Assembly (NCBI RefSeq): GCF_900110615.1
Contig: NZ_FOEI01000001.1
Coordinates: 682,001-746,000 of the forward strand
Length of the DNA stretch: 64,000 nt
DNA from: Flavobacterium urocaniciphilum
GTDB lineage: Bacteria > Bacteroidota > Bacteroidia > Flavobacteriales > Flavobacteriaceae
Direction: 5' to 3'
The notes beneath the pieces are model-generated. The model was not told the origin of the DNA. It worked only from the letters and a program-made list of their open reading frames with translations, and made no database searches. This document shows positions 17,383-26,120 of the stretch, one piece after another. A program made the translations under genes and the position numbers. Numbering within the stretch: position 1 is the stretch's first letter; each line of letters opens with the position of its first letter.

Positions 17383-17883
17383 ATGAAAAAAACACTTTTA
17401 TTCGCATTTCTACTGTTAGGAACAGTATTTGCTCAGGCTCAGGACATTTCTAAAAATGCTTTAGGTTTAAGATTAGGTGACAACGACGGTTTTGGTGGTG
17501 AAATTTCATACCAAAGAGGATTATCAAAAAACAATCGCTTAGAATTTGATTTAGGATGGAGAAATAGTAACCATGTTGACGCAATAAAATTAGCTGGACT
17601 TTATCAATGGGTTTGGAATATTGATGGAGGATTCAATTGGTATGCTGGTTTAGGTGGAGGAATTGGATCTTGGAGTGCAGAAGATTATTATATTGGAAAT
17701 GATAAATATAAAGGAGATTCTGAAACTGTAATTTTTGCAGCTGGTGATATTGGTATTGAATATAATTTTGATATTCCATTACAATTATCATTAGATTTTA
17801 GACCAGAATTTTATTTTAATGATGGAATAAATGACGATTTCGGTCCAGATATCGCTTTAGGAATTAGATACAGATGGAATTAA
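17383..17883 (+). CDS. Small outer-membrane beta-barrel protein
   Basis: 166 residues with a clean signal peptide (cleavage after AQAQ, about residue 19). The mature part alternates polar and aromatic residues in short strands separated by turns (GGEISYQRG, NRLEFDLGWRN, FNWYAGLGGGIGSW, LSLDFRPEFYF) and ends GIRYRWN with a terminal aromatic pattern, as in eight-stranded outer-membrane barrels. Role unknown. A strong bidirectional terminator follows. Confidence 0.75.
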   Translation: MKKTLLFAFLLLGTVFAQAQDISKNALGLRLGDNDGFGGEISYQRGLSKNNRLEFDLGWRNSNHVDAIKLAGLYQWVWNIDGGFNWYAGLGGGIGSWSAEDYYIGNDKYKGDSETVIFAAGDIGIEYNFDIPLQLSLDFRPEFYFNDGINDDFGPDIALGIRYRWN

Positions 17884-17902
17884 TAATTTCATTATAATAA
17901 AA

Positions 17903-17931
17903 AAAGCCTTTCATTTTGAAAGGCTTTTTTT
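17903..17931. terminator. Bidirectional terminator between convergent genes
   Basis: AAAGCCTTTC (17903-17912), loop ATTTT, GAAAGGCTTT (17918-17927) with A and T runs on either side. Confidence 0.88.
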
Positions 17932-18381
17932 TTATTTAAGTATTATTTCTTTGTTCTTAGGAACAGCAACAAAAATATAAGGTGATGTAAATGCCATTGT
18001 TACCATAGCTCCTTTTTCAGGTACTATTTCTTTAAATCCAACTTCTACTTTGGTAGGAAAAAAAGTTACTTTATCTATATCAATATCATAACCGCCAGTA
18101 TTTTTTTCACCCATAAAGGCAGCTATTAAATTGTGTTTTTCCAAATCTATAGAAAGAAGTTTGCCATACTCTTCTTCATCTATTGTTAAGGTTGCTATTA
18201 AAGAATTAAATTCTTCATAATTTGTTATGATAATCGTAGATTTTTCTTTTTTACCACCGTTTTGATTTTTATACATTACGGTATAAACGTCATTTACATC
18301 TGTATGTTTTTGAGTTTTGCAAAATTGAAACAATCCTGAAAAACAAATAATTAGAGCTGATAATTTAAATAGTTTATTCAT
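17932..18381 (-). CDS. PrcB-C-domain lipoprotein-like protein
   Basis: 149 residues with a hydrophobic N-terminus that could be a lipoprotein signal (GLFQFC). The C-terminal half matches the PrcB C-terminal domain by eye: GEKNTGGYDIDIDKV followed by VPEKGAMVTMAFTSPYIFVAVPK. PrcB-type domains were first noted in partners of spirochaete proteases; the role in flavobacteria is unknown. It starts 1 base after the bshA stop and is the last gene of the GH3-DUF1801-bshA unit. Confidence 0.7.
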   Translation of the reverse strand: MNKLFKLSALIICFSGLFQFCKTQKHTDVNDVYTVMYKNQNGGKKEKSTIIITNYEEFNSLIATLTIDEEEYGKLLSIDLEKHNLIAAFMGEKNTGGYDIDIDKVTFFPTKVEVGFKEIVPEKGAMVTMAFTSPYIFVAVPKNKEIILK

Positions 18382-18382
18382 G

Positions 18383-19519
18383 TTAATTATCTAATTTTAA
18401 AGCCTTTTCGTATAATTCTTCATACAAAGGAAGAATATTTTTTATATCAAATTTTTTAGCCACTTCAAATGCATTTAACTTAAATTGAGCTAAAGTTGCA
18501 TCATCTTTCAATATATGAATAGCATTTTTACTCATATTTTCGGTATCTCCTACATTACTTAAATACCCAGAAATTCCCTCTTCATTTACTTCAGGAATTC
18601 CACCTGAATTACTAGAAATAACAGGAACATTAAATGCCATCGCTTCTAAAGCTGCTAATCCGAAACTTTCTGTTTCTGATGGTAATAAAAATAAATCGGA
18701 ATATTTCAATATTTGATTGATGTCATTACTGTTACCGAAGAAAATTACTTTATCAGAAATTCCTAATTCCTCACACATTTTTTCAGCAATTGCTTTTTCT
18801 GGACCTTCACCAACCATCATTAATTTTGATGGGACTTCTTTTTGTAAATTGTAGAAAATCTTAACGACATCCGGAATTCTTTTTACTTTTCTAAAATTGG
18901 AAATATGCGTTACAATTCTTTCATTTTCTTTTGCTAAAACAGAACGTTGACAAATTGTAATTTTATCCATTTCTTTTTGTTCTGTGATTTCAATGAAGTT
19001 TGGTATTACGCAAATTTGTTTATTCAATTCAAATAATCTATAAGTATCTTCACGCAAACTATTTGAAACACTAGTTACAAAATCGGATTTATTAATACTA
19101 AATGTTACCGCACTTTTATAAAATGGATGATTCCCTACAAGTGTAATATCAGTTCCGTGCAATGTAGTAATCATAGGTAATTTAATTCCTTCTTCTGCTA
19201 ACATTTGTTTAGCCATATAACCGGCATAGGCATGTGGAATAGCATAATGTACGTGTAATACATCTATTTTATGCAATTTTACCATGTCTACTAGTTTACT
19301 AGACAAAGCTAATTCGTAGGGTTGATAATGAAATAGTGGATAATTTGGAACATTTACTTCATGAAAATAAATATTTGGATTTAACAACGATAAACGAACA
19401 GGTTGCTTATATGTGATGAAATGAATTTCATGACCTTTTTTTGCAAGCTCTAAACCTAACTCAGTTGCTACTACTCCACTCCCACCAAATGTAGGATAAC
19501 AAACCATGGCTATTTTCAT
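18383..19519 (-). CDS. bshA: N-acetyl-alpha-D-glucosaminyl L-malate synthase
   Basis: 378-residue GT4 glycosyltransferase that joins UDP-GlcNAc to L-malate in the first step of bacillithiol synthesis. The BshA N-terminus is recognisable (MKIAMVCYPTFGGSGVVATELG), with HVHYAIPHAYAGYMAK and TTLHGTDITLVG in the acceptor half and the GT4 nucleotide-sugar motif ETESFGLAALEAMAFNVPVISS near 285-305. Full length. It sits between DUF1801 and PrcB-like genes with gaps of 11 and 1 bases. bshB and bshC are not in the window. Confidence 0.93.
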   Translation of the reverse strand: MKIAMVCYPTFGGSGVVATELGLELAKKGHEIHFITYKQPVRLSLLNPNIYFHEVNVPNYPLFHYQPYELALSSKLVDMVKLHKIDVLHVHYAIPHAYAGYMAKQMLAEEGIKLPMITTLHGTDITLVGNHPFYKSAVTFSINKSDFVTSVSNSLREDTYRLFELNKQICVIPNFIEITEQKEMDKITICQRSVLAKENERIVTHISNFRKVKRIPDVVKIFYNLQKEVPSKLMMVGEGPEKAIAEKMCEELGISDKVIFFGNSNDINQILKYSDLFLLPSETESFGLAALEAMAFNVPVISSNSGGIPEVNEEGISGYLSNVGDTENMSKNAIHILKDDATLAQFKLNAFEVAKKFDIKNILPLYEELYEKALKLDN

Positions 19520-19530
19520 TGTCTTTTTTT

Positions 19531-19989
19531 TTATTTTTTATTAAAAGCTGATTCGTAAGTTTCAATCCAATTTTCTACTGAAACTTTTGTTACTAATTCG
19601 CCAATTAAATCAAACGGAATTTCTTCAAATTTTTTAAATCGAATACAACTTTTTCCCATATCTAATTTCCTAGAGGAATGTTTAGGATATTCACTAACAA
19701 ACCAATCGTGTAAATCTTTATTAGCATAAATTCCCATGTGATAAAAATTAATGCTGTTTTTTTGCGAAGCCAATCCCATAAAAGGTAAAGGATCCGTTGG
19801 TTTACAATGATACCCTTTCGGATAAATTGAATGAGGTACAGAATAACCCATCATACCATAACCCATTCCTTCTTGAAATCCTTTAGGAAGATTTTCAATG
19901 ATAACATCTCGCAATTTTTGAACAAATAATTTTCTGTCATCTGGTAATGAATCTATATATTCTTGAACAGTTTTAGCTTCTGAAGTCAT
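19531..19989 (-). CDS. DUF1801 domain protein
   Basis: 152-residue soluble protein of the DUF1801/YdhG-like family: TVQEYIDSLPDDRKLFVQKLRDVI at the N-terminus, then GYGMMGYSVPHSIYPKGYHC and FMGLASQKNSINFYHMGIY, with the basic GKSCIRFKKFEEIP near the end. Function of the family is not established. One base separates it from the GH3 fusion gene upstream, so expression is coupled. Confidence 0.82.
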   Translation of the reverse strand: MTSEAKTVQEYIDSLPDDRKLFVQKLRDVIIENLPKGFQEGMGYGMMGYSVPHSIYPKGYHCKPTDPLPFMGLASQKNSINFYHMGIYANKDLHDWFVSEYPKHSSRKLDMGKSCIRFKKFEEIPFDLIGELVTKVSVENWIETYESAFNKK

Positions 19990-19990
19990 A

Positions 19991-22882
19991 TTAATCTGTT
20001 AATGATTCGTAAATTATTTTCTGAATATTTTCTCTAATACTTAATTTAGATAATTTATTTGCTGCGTTACTATCAGGATATGTTCTATTTGATAAAAACA
20101 CATAAACTAATTCTTTTTCTGGATCTGCCCAAACCATTGTTCCAGTAAAACCAGTATGTCCGAAACTAGCTTTAGTTGTACATCCACAAGTTGGACCTTC
20201 ACTTCCTAATTGTGGTTTATCAAAACCAGCTCCTCTTCTATTACCAATTTTACAAAAATAACAAGTATTAAAGGTATCAAAAGTTTCTGGAGTAAAAAAC
20301 TCATAACCACCATAAGTTCCTTTTTGCAAATACATTTGCATAATTTTAGCAACATCTAAAGAATTAGAAAACAAACCCGCATGTCCTCCAACCCCACCTT
20401 GCATAGCCGCAGCCATATCATGAACATATCCTTGAATGGTTTCGTATCTAAAATACTTATCAATTTCAGTAGGAATAATTCTATCCAATTCAAATTTATC
20501 TAATGGATTGTATGTTGTAGTATAAGCTCCTAAAATCTTATAAAAGTTTTCGTCCGATAATTTGTCTAAACTTTTATGATGTGTTTTTTCTAAATATTCT
20601 TTGAATAAAATAAATGAATAATCACTGTATTTATATTGTTTATAAGGTAATAAAGCTGTTTCCTTGATGAAATTGATAATCGTATCGTTGTAATCTTTTC
20701 TCAAATATAAATTGTTAGAAACTTTATAGGGAAAATCTTTTGATTTGAAATTTCTATAATATAACTCACTTGGTTTTTTTAAGGTATCTAAAGTTTTAGC
20801 GTAAAAAGGTGTCCAAGCAGGTAACTTAGCTTGATGCGTTAACATGTCTAAAATATTGATATCTGCCTTGTTTGAATGCTTGTAACTTGGAATTAATTCT
20901 CCTAAAGTAGATTTGAAATTGATTTTACCTTTTTCATAATCTTGCATGATATTAGGTAACGTACTCAATACTTTTGTTAACGATGCTAAATCATAAATAT
21001 CTGAATTTTGCACTTTCTGAATGGTGTCATACGTGTGATATCCAAATGATTTTTTGTAAACAATTTGTCCTCTTCTTGCCACTAAAATTTGCATTCCAGG
21101 AGTTACTTTGTTTTTAATTGCATAGTTAGCAATAGAATCAATTTTTGCTAAAACATCAGCATTCATATTCACTTTTTCAGGAAACGAATATCCTAATCTT
21201 TTAGCGCTTTTAGTGTTTAATCCGTCATTTGCACTAAAGTTTTTTTTTAAAGAAACGGGTAATTTTCCCTTTGCTTCTTTAGCTCCGAAAATAATTTCAG
21301 CAGTAACCAATTGCGCATATTCGTGATTTTGATACGCTTCAATTAATCCTTTAGATTCATCAAATGAAGGAATTTTTAATAATGAATAAGGTTTTGTAAA
21401 AAAGGCTAAAATAGCATTACTCTTTTTGCAAATTTTATCAATCCAGTTAATTTCTTTGAAAGTCATTTCATTTTTCTTCCAAATACCTTCTGGTTTATGA
21501 TAACCCACAATTACTTTAGTATAATCATCAATTTCAACTAAAAGCGAATCTAAATTGTTAGTAGTTAAGATTTTAACATCAGCATATTCTCTTAATTTCT
21601 CCACAAAAACACTAGAATCACCATCGCCAATTTTTACATAAGCGATTTTCTCTGTATCTAATCTTTTTATTGGTAAAATTTCATTTTCATTTTTTAATAC
21701 TGTTACAGCATTTTCAAACAATTCTAAGTTTAATGCTTTATATTCTGGTAAGTTTAAATCAGAATATAAGTTTATCATTTCAATTGGACAGTAATTGTTT
21801 AATCCTACTTTGTATTTATATTTTAAAATTTTCTTTACAGAATAAGCTAGTCTTTCATCTGTTAGAATTTTTGAATTATATGCTTCTTTGAATTTTTCTA
21901 ATGCTTTTGGAACATTTTCAGCAAATAACAATACATCATTTCCTGCTAAAAATGCAGCTAAATCAATATCTCCAGGCTGTTTAAAATTGCTAGCACCTTT
22001 CATATTTAAAGCGTCAGTAAAAATTAAACCTTCAAATTTTAATTCATTTTTTAATAAATCTGTTACTACTTTTGGTGAAATTGAAGTTGGCAAATTTTCA
22101 GTTGGTTCTAAGCTTGGTACATTTAAATGCGCCACCATAACACTTGATAAACCATTCTTAATTAGTTCTTTATAAGGATAAAGTTCTATTTCATCAATAC
22201 GTTCTCTTGTAAAATTAACCATTGGTAAGGCGTGATGCGAATCAGTTGATGTATCACCATGTCCAGGAAAATGTTTAGCAGTTGCGAAAACACCTAATGA
22301 TTGTAAACCATTCATATAGGCAACTGATTTTTCAGCAACATTTTCTTTAGTTTCACCAAAAGAACGATTACCAATAATCGGATTTAAAGGATTTGTATTG
22401 ATATCTACAACTGGAGCAAAGGTAAAATGAATACCTAATCGTTTAGATTGAGCAGCCATTTGTTTACCCATTTTTTCGATTAATGAATTATCTTGAACAG
22501 CACCTAAAGTCATATTCCATGGATACGAATGAGTAGAATCAATACGCATGCTTAATCCCCATTCGGCATCAATTCCAATTAGCATTGGGATTTTAGATTT
22601 TGCTTGAAAACGATTGGTTAATTTAGCCTGACGATTCGGTCCACCTTGAAAAAAGATTAAACCACCAATTTTATATTTTGTAATTAATTTTTCTAAATCT
22701 TGAGCATGATCTTCTTTTTTGTTTGAATAAGCGGCAATCATAAACAATTGTCCCACTTTCTCATCAAAAGACATTGAATTATACGTGCTATCTACCCAAA
22801 CTTGTTCAGATTGAGTATTGATTTTATTTTGACTTATAATGGTTTGGCTAAAAACTAGAAATAAAATTAGTAATCGCTTCAT
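19991..22882 (-). CDS. Exported GH3 beta-N-acetylhexosaminidase fused to a serine hydrolase (beta-lactamase-like) domain
   Basis: 963 residues with a signal peptide (about 1-18). The N-terminal half (about 25-580) is a GH3 glycosidase of NagZ type: KHFPGHGDTSTDSHHALP at 203-220 carries the signature of the His/Asp acid-base dyad, and the nucleophile is Asp289 in GLIFTDALNMKG. A GH3 C-terminal domain follows. The last third (about 590-960) is a class C beta-lactamase/penicillin-binding fold: SLTK at about 637, YSD at about 754, HTG at about 911. It probably acts on muropeptides in the periplasm, cleaving GlcNAc-anhMurNAc and a peptide or ester bond. First gene of a four-gene unit. Confidence 0.9.
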   Translation of the reverse strand: MKRLLILFLVFSQTIISQNKINTQSEQVWVDSTYNSMSFDEKVGQLFMIAAYSNKKEDHAQDLEKLITKYKIGGLIFFQGGPNRQAKLTNRFQAKSKIPMLIGIDAEWGLSMRIDSTHSYPWNMTLGAVQDNSLIEKMGKQMAAQSKRLGIHFTFAPVVDINTNPLNPIIGNRSFGETKENVAEKSVAYMNGLQSLGVFATAKHFPGHGDTSTDSHHALPMVNFTRERIDEIELYPYKELIKNGLSSVMVAHLNVPSLEPTENLPTSISPKVVTDLLKNELKFEGLIFTDALNMKGASNFKQPGDIDLAAFLAGNDVLLFAENVPKALEKFKEAYNSKILTDERLAYSVKKILKYKYKVGLNNYCPIEMINLYSDLNLPEYKALNLELFENAVTVLKNENEILPIKRLDTEKIAYVKIGDGDSSVFVEKLREYADVKILTTNNLDSLLVEIDDYTKVIVGYHKPEGIWKKNEMTFKEINWIDKICKKSNAILAFFTKPYSLLKIPSFDESKGLIEAYQNHEYAQLVTAEIIFGAKEAKGKLPVSLKKNFSANDGLNTKSAKRLGYSFPEKVNMNADVLAKIDSIANYAIKNKVTPGMQILVARRGQIVYKKSFGYHTYDTIQKVQNSDIYDLASLTKVLSTLPNIMQDYEKGKINFKSTLGELIPSYKHSNKADINILDMLTHQAKLPAWTPFYAKTLDTLKKPSELYYRNFKSKDFPYKVSNNLYLRKDYNDTIINFIKETALLPYKQYKYSDYSFILFKEYLEKTHHKSLDKLSDENFYKILGAYTTTYNPLDKFELDRIIPTEIDKYFRYETIQGYVHDMAAAMQGGVGGHAGLFSNSLDVAKIMQMYLQKGTYGGYEFFTPETFDTFNTCYFCKIGNRRGAGFDKPQLGSEGPTCGCTTKASFGHTGFTGTMVWADPEKELVYVFLSNRTYPDSNAANKLSKLSIRENIQKIIYESLTD

Positions 22883-22902
22883 GTAAAATTTTTAAAATGA
22901 AA

Positions 22903-22934
22903 AATCATCAAAAGTTGGTGAACTAATGATGATT
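22903..22934 (-). terminator. Possible weak terminator or leader hairpin before the GH3 gene
   Basis: AATCATCA (22903-22910) and TGATGATT (22927-22934), 8-bp arms with a 16-base loop, followed by TTTTCATTTT on the minus strand. Could end the 22954 gene or lie in the leader of the GH3 transcript. Confidence 0.4.
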
Positions 22935-22935
22935 C

Positions 22936-22943
22936 CAAAGTTA
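22936..22943 (-). promoter_or_regulatory. Candidate -7 box for the GH3-DUF1801-bshA-PrcB unit
   Basis: TAACTTTG on the minus strand, exact TAnnTTTG match, 54 bases before the ATG at 22882. No -33 element seen at the right spacing. Confidence 0.4.
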
Positions 22944-22953
22944 GTTATTTTTT

Positions 22954-23436
22954 TTAGAAAAATCTACTGTGCCAACTCTCGCTAGCAGGAATCTCCCAAA
23001 AATCTTGCCATTCTTCAATAGTATTAACTAAATTATTAAAAACTATCGTATTGGCAGTTACGGCTCTTTCTTTTGCCATTTTTTTAAAATCAATCAGCGT
23101 CTTATGAGCGATGTGTTCTCCTACTCTATAAGTAACATTCATTTTATCTAATAATTCAATTTGAAATTCTTGTTCCAATTTTTGAATAAAATGAACGGAA
23201 GCATCAATAGAACAACCAGTAGCCGCATGAAAATCTTGATTGATAGCAAATATGATAAAACGATTATATTTTGTAATAAAAGAAGCTTCTAAGCTTGTTC
23301 CATGAGCCGACCAATTTTCAACAAATTCACGGCATTGTGTTTCAATTGAATGTACTTCTTCATCAGATAATTTTCTGTTTGATTGGTAAATCCAGATTCT
23401 AGAATCTTCTGGTAATGTTTCAAATGGTACGTACAT
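22954..23436 (-). CDS. Conserved flavobacterial protein (often named ABC transporter ATPase; no ATPase motifs)
   Basis: 160 residues beginning MYVPFETLPEDSRIWIYQSNRKL and containing FAINQDFHAATGCSIDASVHFIQ. Homologues are commonly labelled ABC transporter ATPase, but I see no Walker A (GxxxxGKS/T), no LSGGQ signature and no Walker B, and the protein is too short for a nucleotide-binding domain, so that name is almost certainly wrong. The ATGCS and paired His residues might form a site. Two bases separate it from the HdrB-like gene, with which it is probably cotranscribed. Confidence 0.7.
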   Translation of the reverse strand: MYVPFETLPEDSRIWIYQSNRKLSDEEVHSIETQCREFVENWSAHGTSLEASFITKYNRFIIFAINQDFHAATGCSIDASVHFIQKLEQEFQIELLDKMNVTYRVGEHIAHKTLIDFKKMAKERAVTANTIVFNNLVNTIEEWQDFWEIPASESWHSRFF

Positions 23437-23438
23437 TA

Positions 23439-24230
23439 TTATAAATCTTGAGCGTTGGCAATTATTTCAGCGATATCTAAAACTTGAATTGAACTTTCTT
23501 TTTCACTGAACTTCACTCCGTCTGACATCATTGTATTACAATACGGACATCCTGTTGCGATAATATTAGGTTGCGTTTCTAAAGCATCTTGAGTTCGTAA
23601 CACATTTATATCCATATTACCTTTTTCAGGTTCTTTAAACATTTGTGCACCACCAGCTCCACAACATAATGCTGTGTTTTTGCTACGCTTCATTTCTACA
23701 ATATCAGCATTAGTTTTATTTAAAATATCTCTTGGTGCTTGATATTCATTGTTAGCTCTTCCTAAATAACAAGGGTCGTGAAAAGTAATTCTTTTTCCTT
23801 TGTAAACAGAATCGTTAAAACTAATTTTTCCTTCGTTTAATAATTGTTTTAAAAATTGAGTATGATGTAAAACCTCAAAATTTCCACCTAAACTAGGATA
23901 TTCATTTTTTAAACAATTGAATGAATGTGGATCACATGTTACAATTTTTTTAATTTCATATGCATTTAATAATTCAATATTCATTAAAGCTTGCATTTGA
24001 AATAAAAACTCATTTCCAGCTCTTTTAGCTACATCGCCAGTACAACTTTCTTCAGTTCCTAAAACCGCAAAATTTACATTTGCTTTATTTAAAATTTTAA
24101 CAAAAGCTCTTGTGATTTTTTTGGCTCTATCATCATAACTACCTGCAGAACCAACCCAAAATAAAATTTCTGGAGTTTGTCCTTGTGCCATCATTTCGGC
24201 CATTGTTGGTACTACTAAATTTTCAGACAT
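23439..24230 (-). CDS. CCG-domain (Fe-S)-binding protein, HdrB/GlpC-like
   Basis: 263-residue soluble protein with the cysteine-rich CCG domain twice in degenerate and full form: an N-terminal GTEESCTGDVAKR region, then DPCYLGRAN, CCGAGGAQMF and GCPYCNTMM in the C-terminal half. Such domains bind an unusual [4Fe-4S] cluster in heterodisulphide reductase subunit B, glycerol-3-phosphate and lactate oxidases. With the HdrC-like membrane protein at 24762 it probably forms an electron-transfer complex at the inner membrane; the electron donor and acceptor are unknown. Confidence 0.85.
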   Translation of the reverse strand: MSENLVVPTMAEMMAQGQTPEILFWVGSAGSYDDRAKKITRAFVKILNKANVNFAVLGTEESCTGDVAKRAGNEFLFQMQALMNIELLNAYEIKKIVTCDPHSFNCLKNEYPSLGGNFEVLHHTQFLKQLLNEGKISFNDSVYKGKRITFHDPCYLGRANNEYQAPRDILNKTNADIVEMKRSKNTALCCGAGGAQMFKEPEKGNMDINVLRTQDALETQPNIIATGCPYCNTMMSDGVKFSEKESSIQVLDIAEIIANAQDL

Positions 24231-24275
24231 ACTATAATGTTTATGAATTATTTTTTCAATTATTTAAAATAAAAT

Positions 24276-24716
24276 CTATTTTTCATCGTCAAAAACCTGA
24301 ATCGTTACATCTTTTTCAATTAAATCTGTAAACTTTCCATTATAACGTGTTGCTTTCACTAAATGGTTATCTATCCAATGATAATTTCCACCTCTAGGCT
24401 TACCCATTACCATACCATGATATTTAAAACCATGTTGTTTTAACCAAGTTTCTGTTACTTCTCTATGTGCTTCAGTTCTTGATGTAAAAAAGTAAATTAC
24501 ATGTCCTTCGTCATACCACTTGTTAAGCGTTTCTAATGCATCTGGATATACATTTGCAGTAGCCATTCTTTCTGGTTCTTCGTTAGGAATATCGTCACAA
24601 ATAGTTCCGTCAATATCAATAAGATAATTTTTAATTCCTTCAGGCAATACCGGACTTAAATGTTCGCCGTTGACTTTTAAGGCTTGTAATTTTCCTTCAA
24701 TTTCTTCTTGTTTCAT
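24276..24716 (-). CDS. HAD-superfamily phosphatase-like protein
   Basis: 146 residues with HAD motif I LIDIDGTICDD (two Asp, about 33-38), motif II FFTSRTEAHRE (Thr/Ser) and a C-terminal GGNYHWIDNHLVK region in place of motif III/IV. Homologues are sometimes named phosphoheptose isomerase, which the motifs do not support. It is embedded between two Fe-S protein genes. The 45-base upstream gap is almost pure GTT/GTTGT on the plus strand, that is, an ACAACA-rich leader on the mRNA. Confidence 0.75.
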   Translation of the reverse strand: MKQEEIEGKLQALKVNGEHLSPVLPEGIKNYLIDIDGTICDDIPNEEPERMATANVYPDALETLNKWYDEGHVIYFFTSRTEAHREVTETWLKQHGFKYHGMVMGKPRGGNYHWIDNHLVKATRYNGKFTDLIEKDVTIQVFDDEK

Positions 24717-24761
24717 TTTTGTTGTGTTGTTGTTTGTTGTTGTCGTTGTTGTAGTTAGTTT

Positions 24762-26096
24762 TTATTCATTTTTCCAATTCAATCTATCTTGTTGATTATA
24801 TGGCCATGGCGCTCCATTGTTTTCAATGTTTGTCATCATGTTATTTAATTCCATTGGAGCTGCACTTTGTTCCATAACTAAATAACGTCTCATATCCATA
24901 ATAATTGATAACGGACTAATGTTAACTGGACATTCTTCAACACAAGCATTACAAGTTGTACAAGCCCATAATTCTTCAGGTGTGATATAATCGTTTAATA
25001 AAGATTTGTTATCCGGTACAAAAACGCCATTATTAGCATCAATATTTTTTCCAACCTCTTCTAAACGGTCTCTTGTATCCATCATGATTTTACGAGGAGA
25101 AAGTTTTTTACCCGTTAAATTCGCAGGACAAGAAGAAGAACATCTACCACATTCTGTACATGTGTATGCATTTAATAATTGTACCCAATTTAAATCTTGA
25201 ACATCTGAAGCTCCGAATTTAGCTGGAGCAGCATCTGGATTAGCTGGAGCTGCAAATGGATCAGCATTTGGATCCATCATTAATTTCACTTCATTTGTAA
25301 CACTTTCTAAGTTGTTAAATTGCCCTTTAGGATTTAAATCAGCAAAGTAAGTATTAGGAAAAGCTAAAATGATGTGTAAATGTTTAGAATAGTATAAATA
25401 GTTTAAGAAAGCCATTACCATCATTAAGTGACCCCACCATCCTACTCTTTCTAATAAGTGTAAGGTACCTTCACTCATTCCACCAAATAAAGCAGGTCCT
25501 AAATGTTGAGAAACTGCAAAATTAAATGAACCCATTCCTTCATAATGAGATTTTCCTAATGAATATAAAACTTCATCTGTTCCATTCATTGTGAAAATAC
25601 ACGTTACTAAAATGATTTCCATAATAAGAATTAAGTTAGCGTCTTTTTTAGGCCATCCTAATAATTCAGCTTTATTTAATCGAGGTAATTTTAAAAGATT
25701 TCTTCTAGCTAAGAAAGTAACAGTTGCCACTAAAGCTAAAACTGAAAGAATTTCAATAAAACTAATTATGAATGTATAAAAACCACCTAATCCAGTTTTA
25801 AAGAAACGATGTGTTCCAAATAAACCATCCACAACAATTTCTAATAATTCAATTTGTGTGATGATGAACGCAGCATATAACATAAAATGTAAAATTGCTG
25901 GAATTGGTCGAGTAAACATTTTTTTCTGACCTAAAGCTACTAAAGCCATATTTTTCCATCGTGCAGAAGAGTTGTCTGTACGATTTACATCTTGTCCAAG
26001 TTTAATGTTTCTAATTATTTTTTTTACATTTTTTGCAAAAAAGCCAACGCCTATAATAAGGACAATTGCAAAAATAATATTTGGTAAAAAATTCAT
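24762..26096 (-). CDS. Membrane (Fe-S)-binding protein, HdrC/NarI-like
   Basis: 444 residues. About five or six transmembrane helices occupy residues 1-235, with conserved His residues suited to haem b (AILHFMLYAAFI, GWWGHLMMV). A C-terminal cytoplasmic domain carries two [4Fe-4S] motifs, CTECGRCSSSCP at about 309 and CTTCNACVEECP at about 377. An Ala/Pro-rich linker (about 275-295) separates the two. Together with the CCG protein at 23439 it resembles a membrane HdrBC-type quinone-linked oxidoreductase. It starts 24 bases after the MCE gene and appears part of the same transcript. Confidence 0.87.
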   Translation of the reverse strand: MNFLPNIIFAIVLIIGVGFFAKNVKKIIRNIKLGQDVNRTDNSSARWKNMALVALGQKKMFTRPIPAILHFMLYAAFIITQIELLEIVVDGLFGTHRFFKTGLGGFYTFIISFIEILSVLALVATVTFLARRNLLKLPRLNKAELLGWPKKDANLILIMEIILVTCIFTMNGTDEVLYSLGKSHYEGMGSFNFAVSQHLGPALFGGMSEGTLHLLERVGWWGHLMMVMAFLNYLYYSKHLHIILAFPNTYFADLNPKGQFNNLESVTNEVKLMMDPNADPFAAPANPDAAPAKFGASDVQDLNWVQLLNAYTCTECGRCSSSCPANLTGKKLSPRKIMMDTRDRLEEVGKNIDANNGVFVPDNKSLLNDYITPEELWACTTCNACVEECPVNISPLSIIMDMRRYLVMEQSAAPMELNNMMTNIENNGAPWPYNQQDRLNWKNE

Positions 26097-26120
26097 AAGT
26101 AGTTGGTTTATAGTTTGTTT

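Noticed and set aside
21670..22175. Open frames on the plus strand inside the GH3 gene
   Set aside because: They run antisense to a well-conserved coding region and encode low-complexity hydrophobic sequence; shadows of the real gene.
24717..24760. GTT-rich run considered as a CRISPR-like or microsatellite array
   Set aside because: Units are irregular (GTT, GTTGT, GTCGTT), there are no spacers, and it is best explained as an A/C-rich mRNA leader.
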